The position numbers and the translations under genes are program-made. A model generated the notes under the pieces. It was not told the origin of the DNA. It did no database searches and worked only from the letters and a program-made list of their open reading frames with translations. From NCBI GenBank assembly GCA_023264215.1, contig JALQSY010000027.1:1-15293 (forward strand): a stretch of 15,293 bases of DNA. The letters run 5' to 3'. The DNA is from Candidatus Nanopelagicales bacterium (GTDB taxonomy: Bacteria; Actinomycetota; Actinomycetes; S36-B12). Below are positions 1 through 6,907 of the stretch, one piece after another; within the stretch, counting starts at the first letter, position 1, and each line of letters begins with the position of its first letter.

Positions 1-290
1 TAGGGCTTGCCCTGTGACGAGCCGAAGTACGCGCCGAAGGGCGTCGTCGGACCGAGCCAGGTCGAGGATCCGGAGGGGATGTCGAGTGACGCGCCGTTGG
101 TCGTCCATGTTGCGGAAGGCGTGCCGAATCCATCCGATGCCAGCGACATCGACCCGGTCGTTCCCGAACGAGTCCATGTCGCGTAGACCCCGGTCCCGCC
201 GACGGCCTGGACAGAGGACATGGCGATCGCCGCTGTCAGCGAGGTGGCGAGTAGGGATGCGGGCAGCAGGACGGCAATGGCTCGACGCAT
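1..290 (-). CDS. Secreted protein, N-terminal fragment (cut by window edge)
   Basis: Reading leftward from an ATG at 290-288, an open frame runs to the window edge without a stop, giving about 96 residues. It begins MRRAIAVLLPASLLATSLTA, a classic Sec signal peptide (two Arg, then a hydrophobic stretch to about residue 22), with probable cleavage near the AxA-like VQA around residue 29. The mature part is rich in Ser, Thr, Gly and Trp and contains the segments SGSSTWLGPTTPFGAYFG and SSQGKPY. From memory these resemble the N-terminal beta-rich module of actinobacterial surface-exposed proteins, but the family is not certain. The start is supported by a TAGGGT box ending six bases upstream. It lies 61 bases downstream of maf on the same strand. 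Function is unknown; export to the cell surface or medium is the only firm inference. Confidence 0.7.
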   Translation of the reverse strand, partial: MRRAIAVLLPASLLATSLTAAIAMSSVQAVGGTGVYATWTRSGTTGSMSLASDGFGTPSATWTTNGASLDIPSGSSTWLGPTTPFGAYFGSSQGKP

Positions 291-296
291 GGCCCC

Positions 297-302
297 ACCC
301 TA
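297..302 (-). promoter_or_regulatory. -10 box TAGGGT of the secreted-protein gene (leaderless)
   Basis: On the minus strand TAGGGT is followed by six bases (GGGGCC) and then the ATG at 290. This spacing puts the transcription start at the start codon, so the mRNA would be leaderless. No Shine-Dalgarno is seen and no convincing -35 is visible. Confidence 0.55.
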
Positions 303-351
303 GAGACGGGCGGCCTGGCCTCGTAGCAATGTCCTGCGAACGGGGGACGAC

Positions 352-990
352 TCAGCGCCAGCCCATCACGTCAGGCCACGCGTGGCCCAGGGCGTCGGCA
401 AGTCGGCGCACCGCGGGCAGTGACACACCGATCACACTGCCGGGATCGCCATGTACTCCGGCGACATACGGAGCACCCAGGTCGTCGAGCGTGAATCCGC
501 CTGCGACGTTGAGCGGCTCCCCGGTCGCGATGTAGGCCGCAATCTCCTCGTCAGGAGCGTCGACCATGTCGACGACGGTGGACACTGCCTCGCCAACGCA
601 GGCCCCCGAGGCAGTGTCGATGAGCCAATGCCCCGTGTGCAAGGTGCCCGAGCGACCCCGCATTCGTTGCCAGCGGCGCAGTGCCTCGTCCGCGCTCGGC
701 GGCTTCCCGAGCCTCACGCCATCGACCTCGAATATCGAGTCGCAGCCAAGGATGAGTGCCTCAGGCGGCACTCGGCCTTCCGCGGCGACAGCCTCCGCCT
801 TGGCCCGGGCAAGGGCGAGAGCGACGTCGGGCACGGGGTGGGAGCGCATCAACTCCTCGATGGCCTCCTCGTCTATCCCGCTCACCACGATCACGGGGTC
901 GAGCCCGGCCTGCTCGAGAAGGCGACGACGAGATGGGGATGCCGAGGCGAGCACGAAGGGAATGGGCCCTCCTTCCCGCGGAGCGGACAT
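352..990 (-). CDS. maf: Maf-like nucleoside triphosphate pyrophosphatase
   Basis: The 212-residue protein belongs to the Maf/YhdE/YceF family of nucleotide pyrophosphatases, which hydrolyse non-canonical or modified NTPs to NMP and PPi in the cytoplasm (house-cleaning). The family signature [14 protein letters not shown] is at residues 16-29. GCDS at 82-85 carries the Asp that stands in the usual catalytic/metal position, and LGKP is at 94-97. A C-terminal block [20 protein letters not shown] at 162-181 precedes IGVSLPAV. The GCDS and RSG..HTGH variants match the mycobacterial branch (Rv3282 type), as far as I recall. Length is normal. The gene is divergent from the carboxylase alpha chain with only 41 bases between starts; in many actinobacteria Maf sits beside acyl-CoA carboxylase genes. 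ATG at 990 is the only start that leaves the N-terminal motif correctly placed. Confidence 0.93.
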   Translation of the reverse strand: MSAPREGGPIPFVLASASPSRRRLLEQAGLDPVIVVSGIDEEAIEELMRSHPVPDVALALARAKAEAVAAEGRVPPEALILGCDSIFEVDGVRLGKPPSADEALRRWQRMRGRSGTLHTGHWLIDTASGACVGEAVSTVVDMVDAPDEEIAAYIATGEPLNVAGGFTLDDLGAPYVAGVHGDPGSVIGVSLPAVRRLADALGHAWPDVMGWR

Positions 991-996
991 GCGCCC

Positions 997-1002
997 ACCA
1001 TG
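997..1002 (-). promoter_or_regulatory. Possible weak -10 box CATGGT of maf
   Basis: CATGGT on the minus strand ends six bases before the maf ATG. It keeps the conserved A at position 2 and T at position 6 but has C in place of the first T. The position fits the leaderless spacing seen elsewhere in the window. The alternative is transcription from further upstream, inside the first bases of the carboxylase gene. Confidence 0.3.
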
Positions 1003-1018
1003 CCAGAGCGGGCATCCC

Positions 1019-1024
1019 TAGACT
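1019..1024 (+). promoter_or_regulatory. -10 box TAGACT of the carboxylase gene (leaderless)
   Basis: TAGACT is followed by seven bases and then GTG at 1032. No Shine-Dalgarno lies in the intervening GCAGCGC. The arrangement predicts transcription starting at the GTG. The box lies only 17 bases from the putative maf box, so the two divergent promoters are nearly back to back. Confidence 0.6.
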
Positions 1025-1031
1025 GCAGCGC

Positions 1032-2789
1032 GTGCAGAAGGTCCTCATCGCCAATCGAGGCGAGATCGCCGTCCGGGTAGCCCGAGCCTGCCGCGACGCG
1101 GGCCTGGCCTCGGTCGCGGTCTACGCCGACCCTGACCGGGACGCCCTGCATGTGCGGGCCGCCGACGAGGCGTTTGCACTCAACGGCAGCACACCGGCGG
1201 AGACCTACCTCGACATCGACAAGATCATCGACGTCGCCCGGCGCTCCGGCGCGGACGCCGTCCATCCCGGCTACGGCTTCCTGTCGGAGAACGCCGACTT
1301 CGCGCAGGCCATCACCGACCTCGGCGTCGCGTTCATCGGCCCACCGCCCGCCGCGATCGTCGAGATGGGCGACAAAGTGTCGTCGCGCAAGGCGGCGCTG
1401 CGCGGCGGAGCGCCGATCGTGCCCGGCACCACCGAGTTCGTGAACTCTGCGGCCGAGATCGTCGCCTTCGGAACGGAGTACGGCTGGCCGGTGGCGATCA
1501 AGGCGGCGTTCGGTGGCGGCGGTCGCGGGCTCAAGGTGGCGCGCACTCTCGAGGAGATACCCGAGCTCTACGACTCGGCGGTGCGCGAGGCGGTCGCGGC
1601 CTTCGGTCGCGGAGAGTGCTTCGTCGAGCGCTACCTGGATCGGCCCCGCCACGTCGAGACCCAGGTGCTCGCCGACAAGCATGGCAACGTCGTCGTCGTG
1701 TCGACGCGCGACTGCTCGCTGCAGCGCCGTCACCAAAAGCTCGTCGAGGAGGCGCCCGCGCCGTACCTCAGCGAGGCCCAGGTCGCCGAGCTCTATGCGG
1801 CATCCAAGGCGATCATGCGCGAGGCGGGCTACTTCAACGCCGGCACGTGCGAGTTCCTCGTCGGCGAGGACGGCACGATCTCCTTCCTCGAGGTGAACAC
1901 GCGCTTGCAGGTGGAACACCCCGTTTCTGAAGAAATCACGGGCATCGACCTCGTGCGCGAGCAGTTCCGCATCGCCGAGGGCGGTGTCATCGACTACGAC
2001 GATCCAGCACTGCGCGGCCACAGCATCGAGTTCCGCATCAATGGCGAGGATCCGGGTCGCGGATTCCTCCCTGCGCCCGGCGTCCTCACCGAGTGGGTGG
2101 CCCCCTCAGGTCCGGGCGTGCGCGTCGACGCGGGCTTCCGCCAGGGCGATGTCATCGGCGGCAACTTCGACTCGCTCCTGGCCAAGCTCATCGTGACCGG
2201 GCGCGACCGCGCCGAGGCACTCGAGCGATCGAGGCGCGCGCTCGCGGAGTTCCGCGCCGAGGGGATCGCGACAGCCCTGCCCTTCCACCGAGCCGTCGTC
2301 GAGGATCCGGCCTTCGCTCCGGTGGACGATGCGCCCTTCACCGTGCACACGCGATGGATCGAGACCGAGTTCGACAATCAGATCCCGGCGTACTCCGGCA
2401 CCGTCGACTCCCCTGATGCCGCGGACGATCGGGCCACCGTCACGGTCGAGGTCGACGGCAAGCGACTTGCTGTGACCCTGCCCTCCGGCCTGGGCGCCGC
2501 CCCGCGCGCTGCGAGCAACGGCGCGGCCAAGACGGCGCGCAAGAGGGATCGGCAGGCAGTCGGGGGCGCCTCCGGCAATGCCGTGGCCGCGCCCATGCAG
2601 GGCACGGTCGTGAAGATCGCGGTCGACGAGGGCCAGGCGGTCCAGCCCGGCGATCTCATCGTCGTGCTCGAGGCCATGAAGATGGAGCAGCCGCTGACGG
2701 CGCACAAGGCCGGCACGGTGACCGGACTCAACGCCACCGTGGGCGCAACGGTGCCCACGGGCACCGTGCTCTGCGAGATCGCCGACTGA
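1032..2789 (+). CDS. accA3: Acyl-CoA carboxylase alpha chain (biotin carboxylase + BCCP fusion)
   Basis: The 585-residue protein is the alpha subunit of acetyl-/propionyl-CoA carboxylase. It carboxylates its own biotin with ATP and bicarbonate and hands the carboxyl group to a separate beta subunit (AccD type, not in this window), making malonyl- or methylmalonyl-CoA for lipid synthesis. Visible parts are the biotin carboxylase N-domain starting [13 protein letters not shown] at 3-15, [10 protein letters not shown] at 78-87, the ATP-grasp glycine loop GGGGRG at 161-166, and the catalytic/ATP-binding block [14 protein letters not shown] at 287-300. The biotin carboxylase C-domain ([12 protein letters not shown] at 329-340) follows, then a linker and a C-terminal biotinyl domain with EAMKM at 547-551, where Lys550 is the biotinylation site. 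I chose GTG 1032 because the family's N-terminus begins there and a -10 box precedes it; a longer open frame upstream overlaps maf and has no family similarity. The symbol follows the mycobacterial homologue; paralogues such as accA2 cannot be excluded. Confidence 0.93.
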   Translation: MQKVLIANRGEIAVRVARACRDAGLASVAVYADPDRDALHVRAADEAFALNGSTPAETYLDIDKIIDVARRSGADAVHPGYGFLSENADFAQAITDLGVAFIGPPPAAIVEMGDKVSSRKAALRGGAPIVPGTTEFVNSAAEIVAFGTEYGWPVAIKAAFGGGGRGLKVARTLEEIPELYDSAVREAVAAFGRGECFVERYLDRPRHVETQVLADKHGNVVVVSTRDCSLQRRHQKLVEEAPAPYLSEAQVAELYAASKAIMREAGYFNAGTCEFLVGEDGTISFLEVNTRLQVEHPVSEEITGIDLVREQFRIAEGGVIDYDDPALRGHSIEFRINGEDPGRGFLPAPGVLTEWVAPSGPGVRVDAGFRQGDVIGGNFDSLLAKLIVTGRDRAEALERSRRALAEFRAEGIATALPFHRAVVEDPAFAPVDDAPFTVHTRWIETEFDNQIPAYSGTVDSPDAADDRATVTVEVDGKRLAVTLPSGLGAAPRAASNGAAKTARKRDRQAVGGASGNAVAAPMQGTVVKIAVDEGQAVQPGDLIVVLEAMKMEQPLTAHKAGTVTGLNATVGATVPTGTVLCEIAD

Positions 2790-2821
2790 TACGGGACGAT
2801 GCCTCCGGCGCGGAATCGCGG

Positions 2822-2827
2822 TAGCGT
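2822..2827 (+). promoter_or_regulatory. -10 box TAGCGT of the TPM-like gene (leaderless)
   Basis: TAGCGT is separated by six bases (CGAGTC) from the ATG at 2834, with no Shine-Dalgarno. It lies in the 44-base gap after the carboxylase stop codon, so this gene probably has its own leaderless promoter. Confidence 0.55.
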
Positions 2828-2833
2828 CGAGTC

Positions 2834-4174
2834 ATGTACCTCAGCACCCAGACACGTCGTACATCGCCCTGGTCGTCCTGGGTTGCCCTCGGCGTCCTGC
2901 TGGCTATGTTCGCCCTGGTGGCGCTCGCCGCTCCGGCCCAGGCGCGTACGTCGATCGACTCGGTTGCCTCCGCTCTGCGCAGCAACCCGGTCTACAACGA
3001 CCCTGCCGCTGAGAACGCGCTGACCTCCGGCCAGGCCGCGGACCTGCGCTCGCAGATCGCAGCAACCGGCCTGCCGATCTACATCGCGATCCTCCCCGCG
3101 TCCGCCGCCGCGGAGACCGGAGGCCCCGACGAACTGCTGCGCGACCTGCGCAACGCCGTGGGCCGCAGCGGGGTGTACGCCGTCATCGCGGGCAACGCCT
3201 TCCGGGCGGGCAGCACCGACGGGTCGGTGACCGGGATCGCCGACGCGGCGTTCGCGGAGCAGTCCTCCAACGGCCCCTACGCCGTGCTCGAGGCCTTCGT
3301 CGCCGGGGTCGACGCGGAGTTCACTGGAGCGTCGGGCGGCTCGGGCTCGAGCTCGGGATCGAGCTCCGGTGGGTCGGGTGGATTCGCGACGCTCATCGTG
3401 CTGGCCGTCATCGCCGCGCTCGTCGTCATCGGCATCATCTGGATGCGCCGCAGGTCCAAGGCGGCCCAGGCTGCGCGCGTAGCCGCGATGCGCGGAGTGC
3501 TCGACGAGGACGTCACGGCACTGGGCGAGCGACTCGGGGCCTTCGACCTCAGCGATGCCCGCCTCGACGATGCCGGCCGTGCTGACCTGCAGAAGGCGCT
3601 GGACTCCTACGCGCGCGCCAGCGACTCCGCGGGGCGCGCGACCTCGGATGCCGACGTCACGAGGGCCACCAACGAGCTCGAGGAGGGGCGATACGCACTC
3701 GCGTGCGTCGAGGCGCGCATGGACGGCCGAGCACTCCCCGCTCATCGACCGCCGTGCTTCGTCGATCCGCGTCACGGGCCGAGCACGGACGACGTCGAGT
3801 GGGCCCCGGATGGCGGCGCGGCCCGTCCCGTCCCGGTGTGCGCTGCGTGCTCGACGAGCCTGCAGTCCGGATCGCTGCCCGCTGCGCGCGAGGTCGACAC
3901 GCCCTCGGGTCGACAGCCGTATTGGCGCGCGGGGCCGGCGTACGCGCCCTACGCCCGGGGCTACTACTCGAACTGGGGTGACATCCTGCCCGCTCTGTTC
4001 ATCGGGACGATGCTCGCAAGCGCCTTCAGCACGCCGGCGGCCGCGGCAGCGCCGACCGCTTTCGGTGCGGGTAGCGACTCCGGTGGCGGCTTCGGCGGCG
4101 GGGACTTCGGTGGCGGCGGCTTCGGCGGCGGTGGTGACTTCGGTGGCGGCGGCTTCGGCGGCGGAGACTTCTAG
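2834..4174 (+). CDS. TPM-domain-like exported membrane protein with Gly/Phe-rich tail
   Basis: The 446-residue protein has an N-terminal signal peptide (Arg-Arg at 8-9, hydrophobic core about 15-33, cleavage probably after AQA at 35-37). The extracytoplasmic domain at about 38-162 contains GLPIYIAILPAS at 79-90 and resembles TPM (DUF477-type) domains. A Ser/Gly linker lies at 164-183 and a transmembrane helix at about 184-203, followed by RRR. The cytoplasmic part contains a helical stretch at 208-295, then a block with two cysteine groups, PPCF at 306-309 and CAAC at 336-339, which could bind metal. The aromatic motif PYWRAGPAYAPYARGYY is at 362-378, a second hydrophobic stretch at about 385-400, and the end is a Gly/Phe/Asp repeat. 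From memory this layout belongs to a conserved actinobacterial family of unknown function. Its stop codon overlaps that of the convergent lpdA gene. Confidence 0.8.
   Translation: MYLSTQTRRTSPWSSWVALGVLLAMFALVALAAPAQARTSIDSVASALRSNPVYNDPAAENALTSGQAADLRSQIAATGLPIYIAILPASAAAETGGPDELLRDLRNAVGRSGVYAVIAGNAFRAGSTDGSVTGIADAAFAEQSSNGPYAVLEAFVAGVDAEFTGASGGSGSSSGSSSGGSGGFATLIVLAVIAALVVIGIIWMRRRSKAAQAARVAAMRGVLDEDVTALGERLGAFDLSDARLDDAGRADLQKALDSYARASDSAGRATSDADVTRATNELEEGRYALACVEARMDGRALPAHRPPCFVDPRHGPSTDDVEWAPDGGAARPVPVCAACSTSLQSGSLPAAREVDTPSGRQPYWRAGPAYAPYARGYYSNWGDILPALFIGTMLASAFSTPAAAAAPTAFGAGSDSGGGFGGGDFGGGGFGGGGDFGGGGFGGGDF
4081..4170 (+). repeat. Degenerate in-frame tandem repeat encoding Gly-Phe-Gly-Asp tail
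   Basis: Three successive units of 27, 33 and 30 bases each begin CGGTGGCGG and end GACTT. They start at 4081, 4108 and 4141. They encode the terminal Gly-rich segment with Phe and Asp-Phe spaced along it (residues about 417-446 of the TPM-like protein). All unit lengths are multiples of three, so copy-number change would keep the frame. Confidence 0.75.
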
Positions 4175-5565
4175 TCCTCAGCGGAGCGGTGCAGTCGCCG
4201 AGCGGCCTCGGCAATCGAGCCGCTCAGACTCGGATACACGGTGAAGGTCGACGCCAGCTGGTCTACGGTGAGACGGGCATCGACCGCGACCGTGATCGGG
4301 TGAATGAGCTCGCTGGCGCGCGGGCCCACCACGACGCCGCCGATCACGATGCGTGAACTCGGCCGACAGAAGAGCTTGACGAAACCGTGGCGGATGTCCT
4401 GCATTTTGGCCCGCGCGTTCGTGCCCAGCGGCAGCAGCACCGACTCCGCACTCACGGTGCCATCGTCCACCTCCCGCTGAGTCACGCCGACGGTGGCGAT
4501 CTCGGGCGTGGTGAAGACCGTGCTCGACACATGACCGCGATCGAGGGGGCCTACAGCGTCGCCCAGCGCATGCCACATGGCGATGCGCCCCTGCATCGCG
4601 GCCACGGAGGCCAGCATGAGCACGCCGGTGCAATCACCCGCGGCGTAGACGCCGCGGGCGGTGGTGCGCGAGACGCGATCGACGACAATAAATCCTCGTT
4701 CATCGACCTCGACACCTGCCTGGGCGAGCCCGAGATCCTCCGTGTTGGGGATGGAGCCCAACGCCAGGAGCACGTGACTGCCTTCCACCTGCGAGCCATC
4801 ACCCAGGGTCACGACGACCCCCGCGTCGGTGCGCCGCACCCCGGCCGCCCGGGAGCGCTCGAGCACGGTCATGCCGCGACTGGTGAAGGCGTCCTCGATG
4901 ACCGCCGCAGCATCGGGATCCTCTCCGGGCAGCACGCGATCACGACTGGAGACGAGCACCACGTCGGATCCGAGCGCGTGATACGCCGAAGCGAATTCCG
5001 CGCCGGTCACCCCAGAACCGACGACGATGAGGCGCTCGGGCACGCAGTCGAGGCCGTAGACCTGATCCCACGTGAGAATGCGCTCACCGTCAGGCTGCGC
5101 ATCGGCAAGGATGCGCGGTCGGGCGCCCGTCGCGATCAGGATGGCATCGGCATCCAGGGCGACATCGCCGGCATCGGTCGTCGCGATGACCCGGGTTGCC
5201 GACTCCAGTCGGCCGCGGCCCCGGACGTAGGAGACACCGTCTCGCTCGAGGCGCGCTGCGATATCCCGACTCTGGGCAGCAGCGAGCTCCTTGACGCGCT
5301 GGTTCACAGCGGGCATGTCCACGCTGAGGGTCCCGACACGAGGCGCCTCGCCGTGCACCCGGATGCCGAGGGAGCCCGCCTCTGCTGTCACGGCGAGCAG
5401 GTCCGCCGTGGCGATGAGGGTCTTGCTGGGCACGCAGTCGGTGAGAACCGCCGAGCCGCCCAGCCCGTCGCGATCGATGATGGTGACCTCGGCGCCCGAG
5501 GCCCGTGCCACGAGTGCTGCCTCGTATCCGCCGGGACCGGCCCCGATGATCACCACATGCGCCAC
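4171..5565 (-). CDS. lpdA: LpdA-type NAD(P)H-quinone reductase / flavoprotein disulfide reductase homologue
   Basis: The 464-residue protein has the full FAD/NAD fold of the pyridine-nucleotide disulfide reductases. FAD-binding GAGPGG is at 8-13, NAD(P)-binding GSGVTG at 183-188, AAGDCTG at 308-314, and a C-terminal dimerisation domain follows. The active-site segment reads GGSAVLTDCVPSKTL (36-50). Only Cys44 of the normal Cys-x4-Cys pair is present; the first Cys is replaced. At the C-terminus the usual His-Pro...Glu dyad reads VYPSLSG (443-449), so both catalytic residues are lost. It should therefore not act as a dihydrolipoamide dehydrogenase. The same features mark M. tuberculosis LpdA (Rv3303c), described as an NAD(P)H:quinone reductase, which sits beside a homologue of the next gene. 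The start is GTG 5565, immediately before HVVIIGAGPGG; an ATG just upstream is out of frame. Confidence 0.88.
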   Translation of the reverse strand: MAHVVIIGAGPGGYEAALVARASGAEVTIIDRDGLGGSAVLTDCVPSKTLIATADLLAVTAEAGSLGIRVHGEAPRVGTLSVDMPAVNQRVKELAAAQSRDIAARLERDGVSYVRGRGRLESATRVIATTDAGDVALDADAILIATGARPRILADAQPDGERILTWDQVYGLDCVPERLIVVGSGVTGAEFASAYHALGSDVVLVSSRDRVLPGEDPDAAAVIEDAFTSRGMTVLERSRAAGVRRTDAGVVVTLGDGSQVEGSHVLLALGSIPNTEDLGLAQAGVEVDERGFIVVDRVSRTTARGVYAAGDCTGVLMLASVAAMQGRIAMWHALGDAVGPLDRGHVSSTVFTTPEIATVGVTQREVDDGTVSAESVLLPLGTNARAKMQDIRHGFVKLFCRPSSRIVIGGVVVGPRASELIHPITVAVDARLTVDQLASTFTVYPSLSGSIAEAARRLHRSAED

Positions 5566-5571
5566 GACGCC

Positions 5572-5577
5572 ATTGTG
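5572..5577 (-). promoter_or_regulatory. Possible weak -10 box CACAAT of lpdA
   Basis: CACAAT on the minus strand ends six bases before GTG 5565. It keeps A at position 2 and T at position 6. No Shine-Dalgarno is seen. It shares a 55-base divergent intergenic region with the promoter of the next gene. Confidence 0.35.
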
Positions 5578-5608
5578 TCGGACCCTCCACAGAAGGCTCC
5601 CGCCGCTC

Positions 5609-5614
5609 TACCCT
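5609..5614 (+). promoter_or_regulatory. -10 box TACCCT with possible -35 TCCACA (leaderless)
   Basis: TACCCT is followed by six bases and then GTG 5621. Seventeen bases upstream of it is TCCACA at 5586-5591, matching four of six bases of TTGACA. It is one of only two promoters here with a plausible -35. Confidence 0.55.
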
Positions 5615-5620
5615 GGTGCC

Positions 5621-6061
5621 GTGGCGCTCTACGCGGCGTACGGATCCAATCTCGATCCCCAGCGCATGGCCGAGCGGGCTCCCTACTCGCCCGTCGCCGG
5701 CACCGGCTGGCTCGAGGGATGGCGCCTGACCTTCGGCGGCGAGGAACTCGGCTGGGACGGTCCTCTCACGATGGTCGTCGAGGAGCCCGGCAACTCGGTC
5801 TTCGTCGTGCTCTACGACATGCACCCCCTCGACGAGGCCTCCCTCGATGCGTGGGAGGGACTGGCCCTGGGCGTGTGGAGCAAGATCCGCGTTCGCGTGC
5901 AGACCCTCGACGGCAGCGTCCTCGCCTGGCTCTACGTCCTCGACGCCTATGAGGGCGGCCTGCCCTCGGCGGACTACCTGGCGATGATCGCGGACGCCGC
6001 GGCCGCCGGGGGCGCCCCCGACGAGTACGTCAAGAGCGTGCGCGCGCATCCATGCGCGTAG
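5621..6061 (+). CDS. Gamma-glutamylcyclotransferase-fold protein (GGCT/AIG2-like)
   Basis: The 146-residue protein shows the GGCT-family nucleotide: an N-terminal LYAAYGSNLDPQRM (3-16) with the YGSNL substrate-binding loop at 7-11, and LDAWEG (75-80) with Glu79 in the place of the family's general acid/base. It should be a small soluble cytoplasmic enzyme acting on gamma-glutamyl amines or peptides; the actual substrate is unknown. GTG 5621 is chosen because the YGSN loop lies within the first dozen residues in this family, and a leaderless promoter directly precedes it. The open frame extends 330 bases further upstream but there overlaps lpdA antisense and shows no family similarity. The gene is divergent from lpdA, an arrangement I recall from M. 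tuberculosis (Rv3303c/Rv3304), and is followed by PNP after 39 bases. Confidence 0.82.
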   Translation: MALYAAYGSNLDPQRMAERAPYSPVAGTGWLEGWRLTFGGEELGWDGPLTMVVEEPGNSVFVVLYDMHPLDEASLDAWEGLALGVWSKIRVRVQTLDGSVLAWLYVLDAYEGGLPSADYLAMIADAAAAGGAPDEYVKSVRAHPCA

Positions 6062-6087
6062 CTGTTCATCGGTACGCCGCACGCTGC

Positions 6088-6093
6088 TAGCGT
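6088..6093 (+). promoter_or_regulatory. -10 box TAGCGT with possible -35 TTCATC (leaderless PNP promoter)
   Basis: TAGCGT is followed by seven bases (CGCGCAC) and the GTG at 6101. TTCATC at 6065-6070 lies 17 bases further upstream and partly matches TTGACA. There is no Shine-Dalgarno. This is the likely main promoter of the nucleoside-catabolism genes downstream. Confidence 0.55.
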
Positions 6094-6100
6094 CGCGCAC

Positions 6101-6907
6101 GTGACACACATGGACGAAGGCGCCCGTGCGCTCGCCGCCGAGGCGGCCGCCGCACTCGCGGAGGCGACGGGGGTCCCTCGACACGAGGTCGCCATCGTGC
6201 TCGGCAGCGGGTGGGGTCCTGCCGCGGACGCGATCGGCACGACGGTCGCGGAGATCGACGCCGACACCCTTCCCGGATTCCGCCCACCCGCCGCCGACGG
6301 CCATCACGGCCGCATCCGCAGCGTCGACGCCGATGGCACCCCCGTGCTCGTCTTCCTCGGGCGCACGCACCTGTACGAGGGGCACGGTGTCGACGCGGTC
6401 GTCCACGCTGTGCGCACCGCAGCCGAGGCAGGGTGCCGCGTGGTGATCCTCACCAATGGCTGCGGCGGGCTGGATCCCCGCTGGGTACCCGGGACTCCGG
6501 TGCTCATCGCCGATCACCTCAACCTCTTCGGCGTAACACCGCTGCGTGGCGCGACCTTCATCGACATGACCGACCTGTACTCGTCGCGTCTGCGGGGGAT
6601 CGCCCGGGATATCGATCCGGAGCTCGACGAGGGGGTCTACGCGCAGTTCCTCGGGCCGCAGTACGAGACGCCTGCCGAGATCGCCATGGTGCGGGCGCTG
6701 GGGGGGACCCTGGTCGGCATGTCCACGGTGCAGGAGGCCATCGCCGCCCGCGAGGCCGGGATGGAGATCCTCGGGCTCTCGCTCGTCACCAACCTCGCCG
6801 CTGGGATGACCGGGGAGCCGCTGAGCCACGAGGAGGTCCTCGCCGCCGGCAAGGCCTCCGCCGCGCGCATGGGCTCGCTGCTGGCCCAGGTGATCCGGCG
6901 GCTGTGA
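6101..6907 (+). CDS. deoD: Purine nucleoside phosphorylase (trimeric, PNP/MTAP family)
   Basis: The 268-residue cytoplasmic enzyme cleaves (deoxy)inosine and (deoxy)guanosine with phosphate to the free base and (deoxy)ribose-1-phosphate. Family motifs are VLGSGWGP (33-40, phosphate loop with Ser36), GHHG (67-70), RTHLYEG (88-94, phosphate/ribose His90), LTNGCGGL (117-124), and GPQYETPAE (185-193) with the base-binding Glu189. The signature GMSTVQEAIAAREAGMEILG (206-225) and TNLAAGM (230-236) with base-binding Asn231 complete the set. Length is typical of the low-molecular-weight trimeric class. GTG 6101 fits the leaderless promoter; ATG 6110 is an in-frame alternative that would remove only three residues. 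The stop TGA overlaps the ATG of the mutase gene (TGATG), so the two are translationally coupled. M. tuberculosis names its homologue deoD or punA. Confidence 0.93.
   Translation: MTHMDEGARALAAEAAAALAEATGVPRHEVAIVLGSGWGPAADAIGTTVAEIDADTLPGFRPPAADGHHGRIRSVDADGTPVLVFLGRTHLYEGHGVDAVVHAVRTAAEAGCRVVILTNGCGGLDPRWVPGTPVLIADHLNLFGVTPLRGATFIDMTDLYSSRLRGIARDIDPELDEGVYAQFLGPQYETPAEIAMVRALGGTLVGMSTVQEAIAAREAGMEILGLSLVTNLAAGMTGEPLSHEEVLAAGKASAARMGSLLAQVIRRL

Noticed and set aside
756..1031. Upstream extension of the carboxylase open frame
   Set aside because: Lies antisense within maf and is Arg/Pro-rich. The family N-terminus begins at GTG 1032, preceded by a -10 box.
2378..3775. 465-codon open frame on the minus strand opposite the carboxylase end and TPM-like gene
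   Set aside because: Antisense to a biotinyl domain with EAMKM and to a protein with signal peptide and membrane helix; no family similarity in the antisense product.
5090..6829. 579-codon open frame on the minus strand across the lpdA N-terminus, GGCT-like and PNP genes
   Set aside because: Spans three recognised genes and the lpdA/GGCT divergent promoter region, with His/Arg/Gly-rich low-information sequence; a GC-bias artefact.
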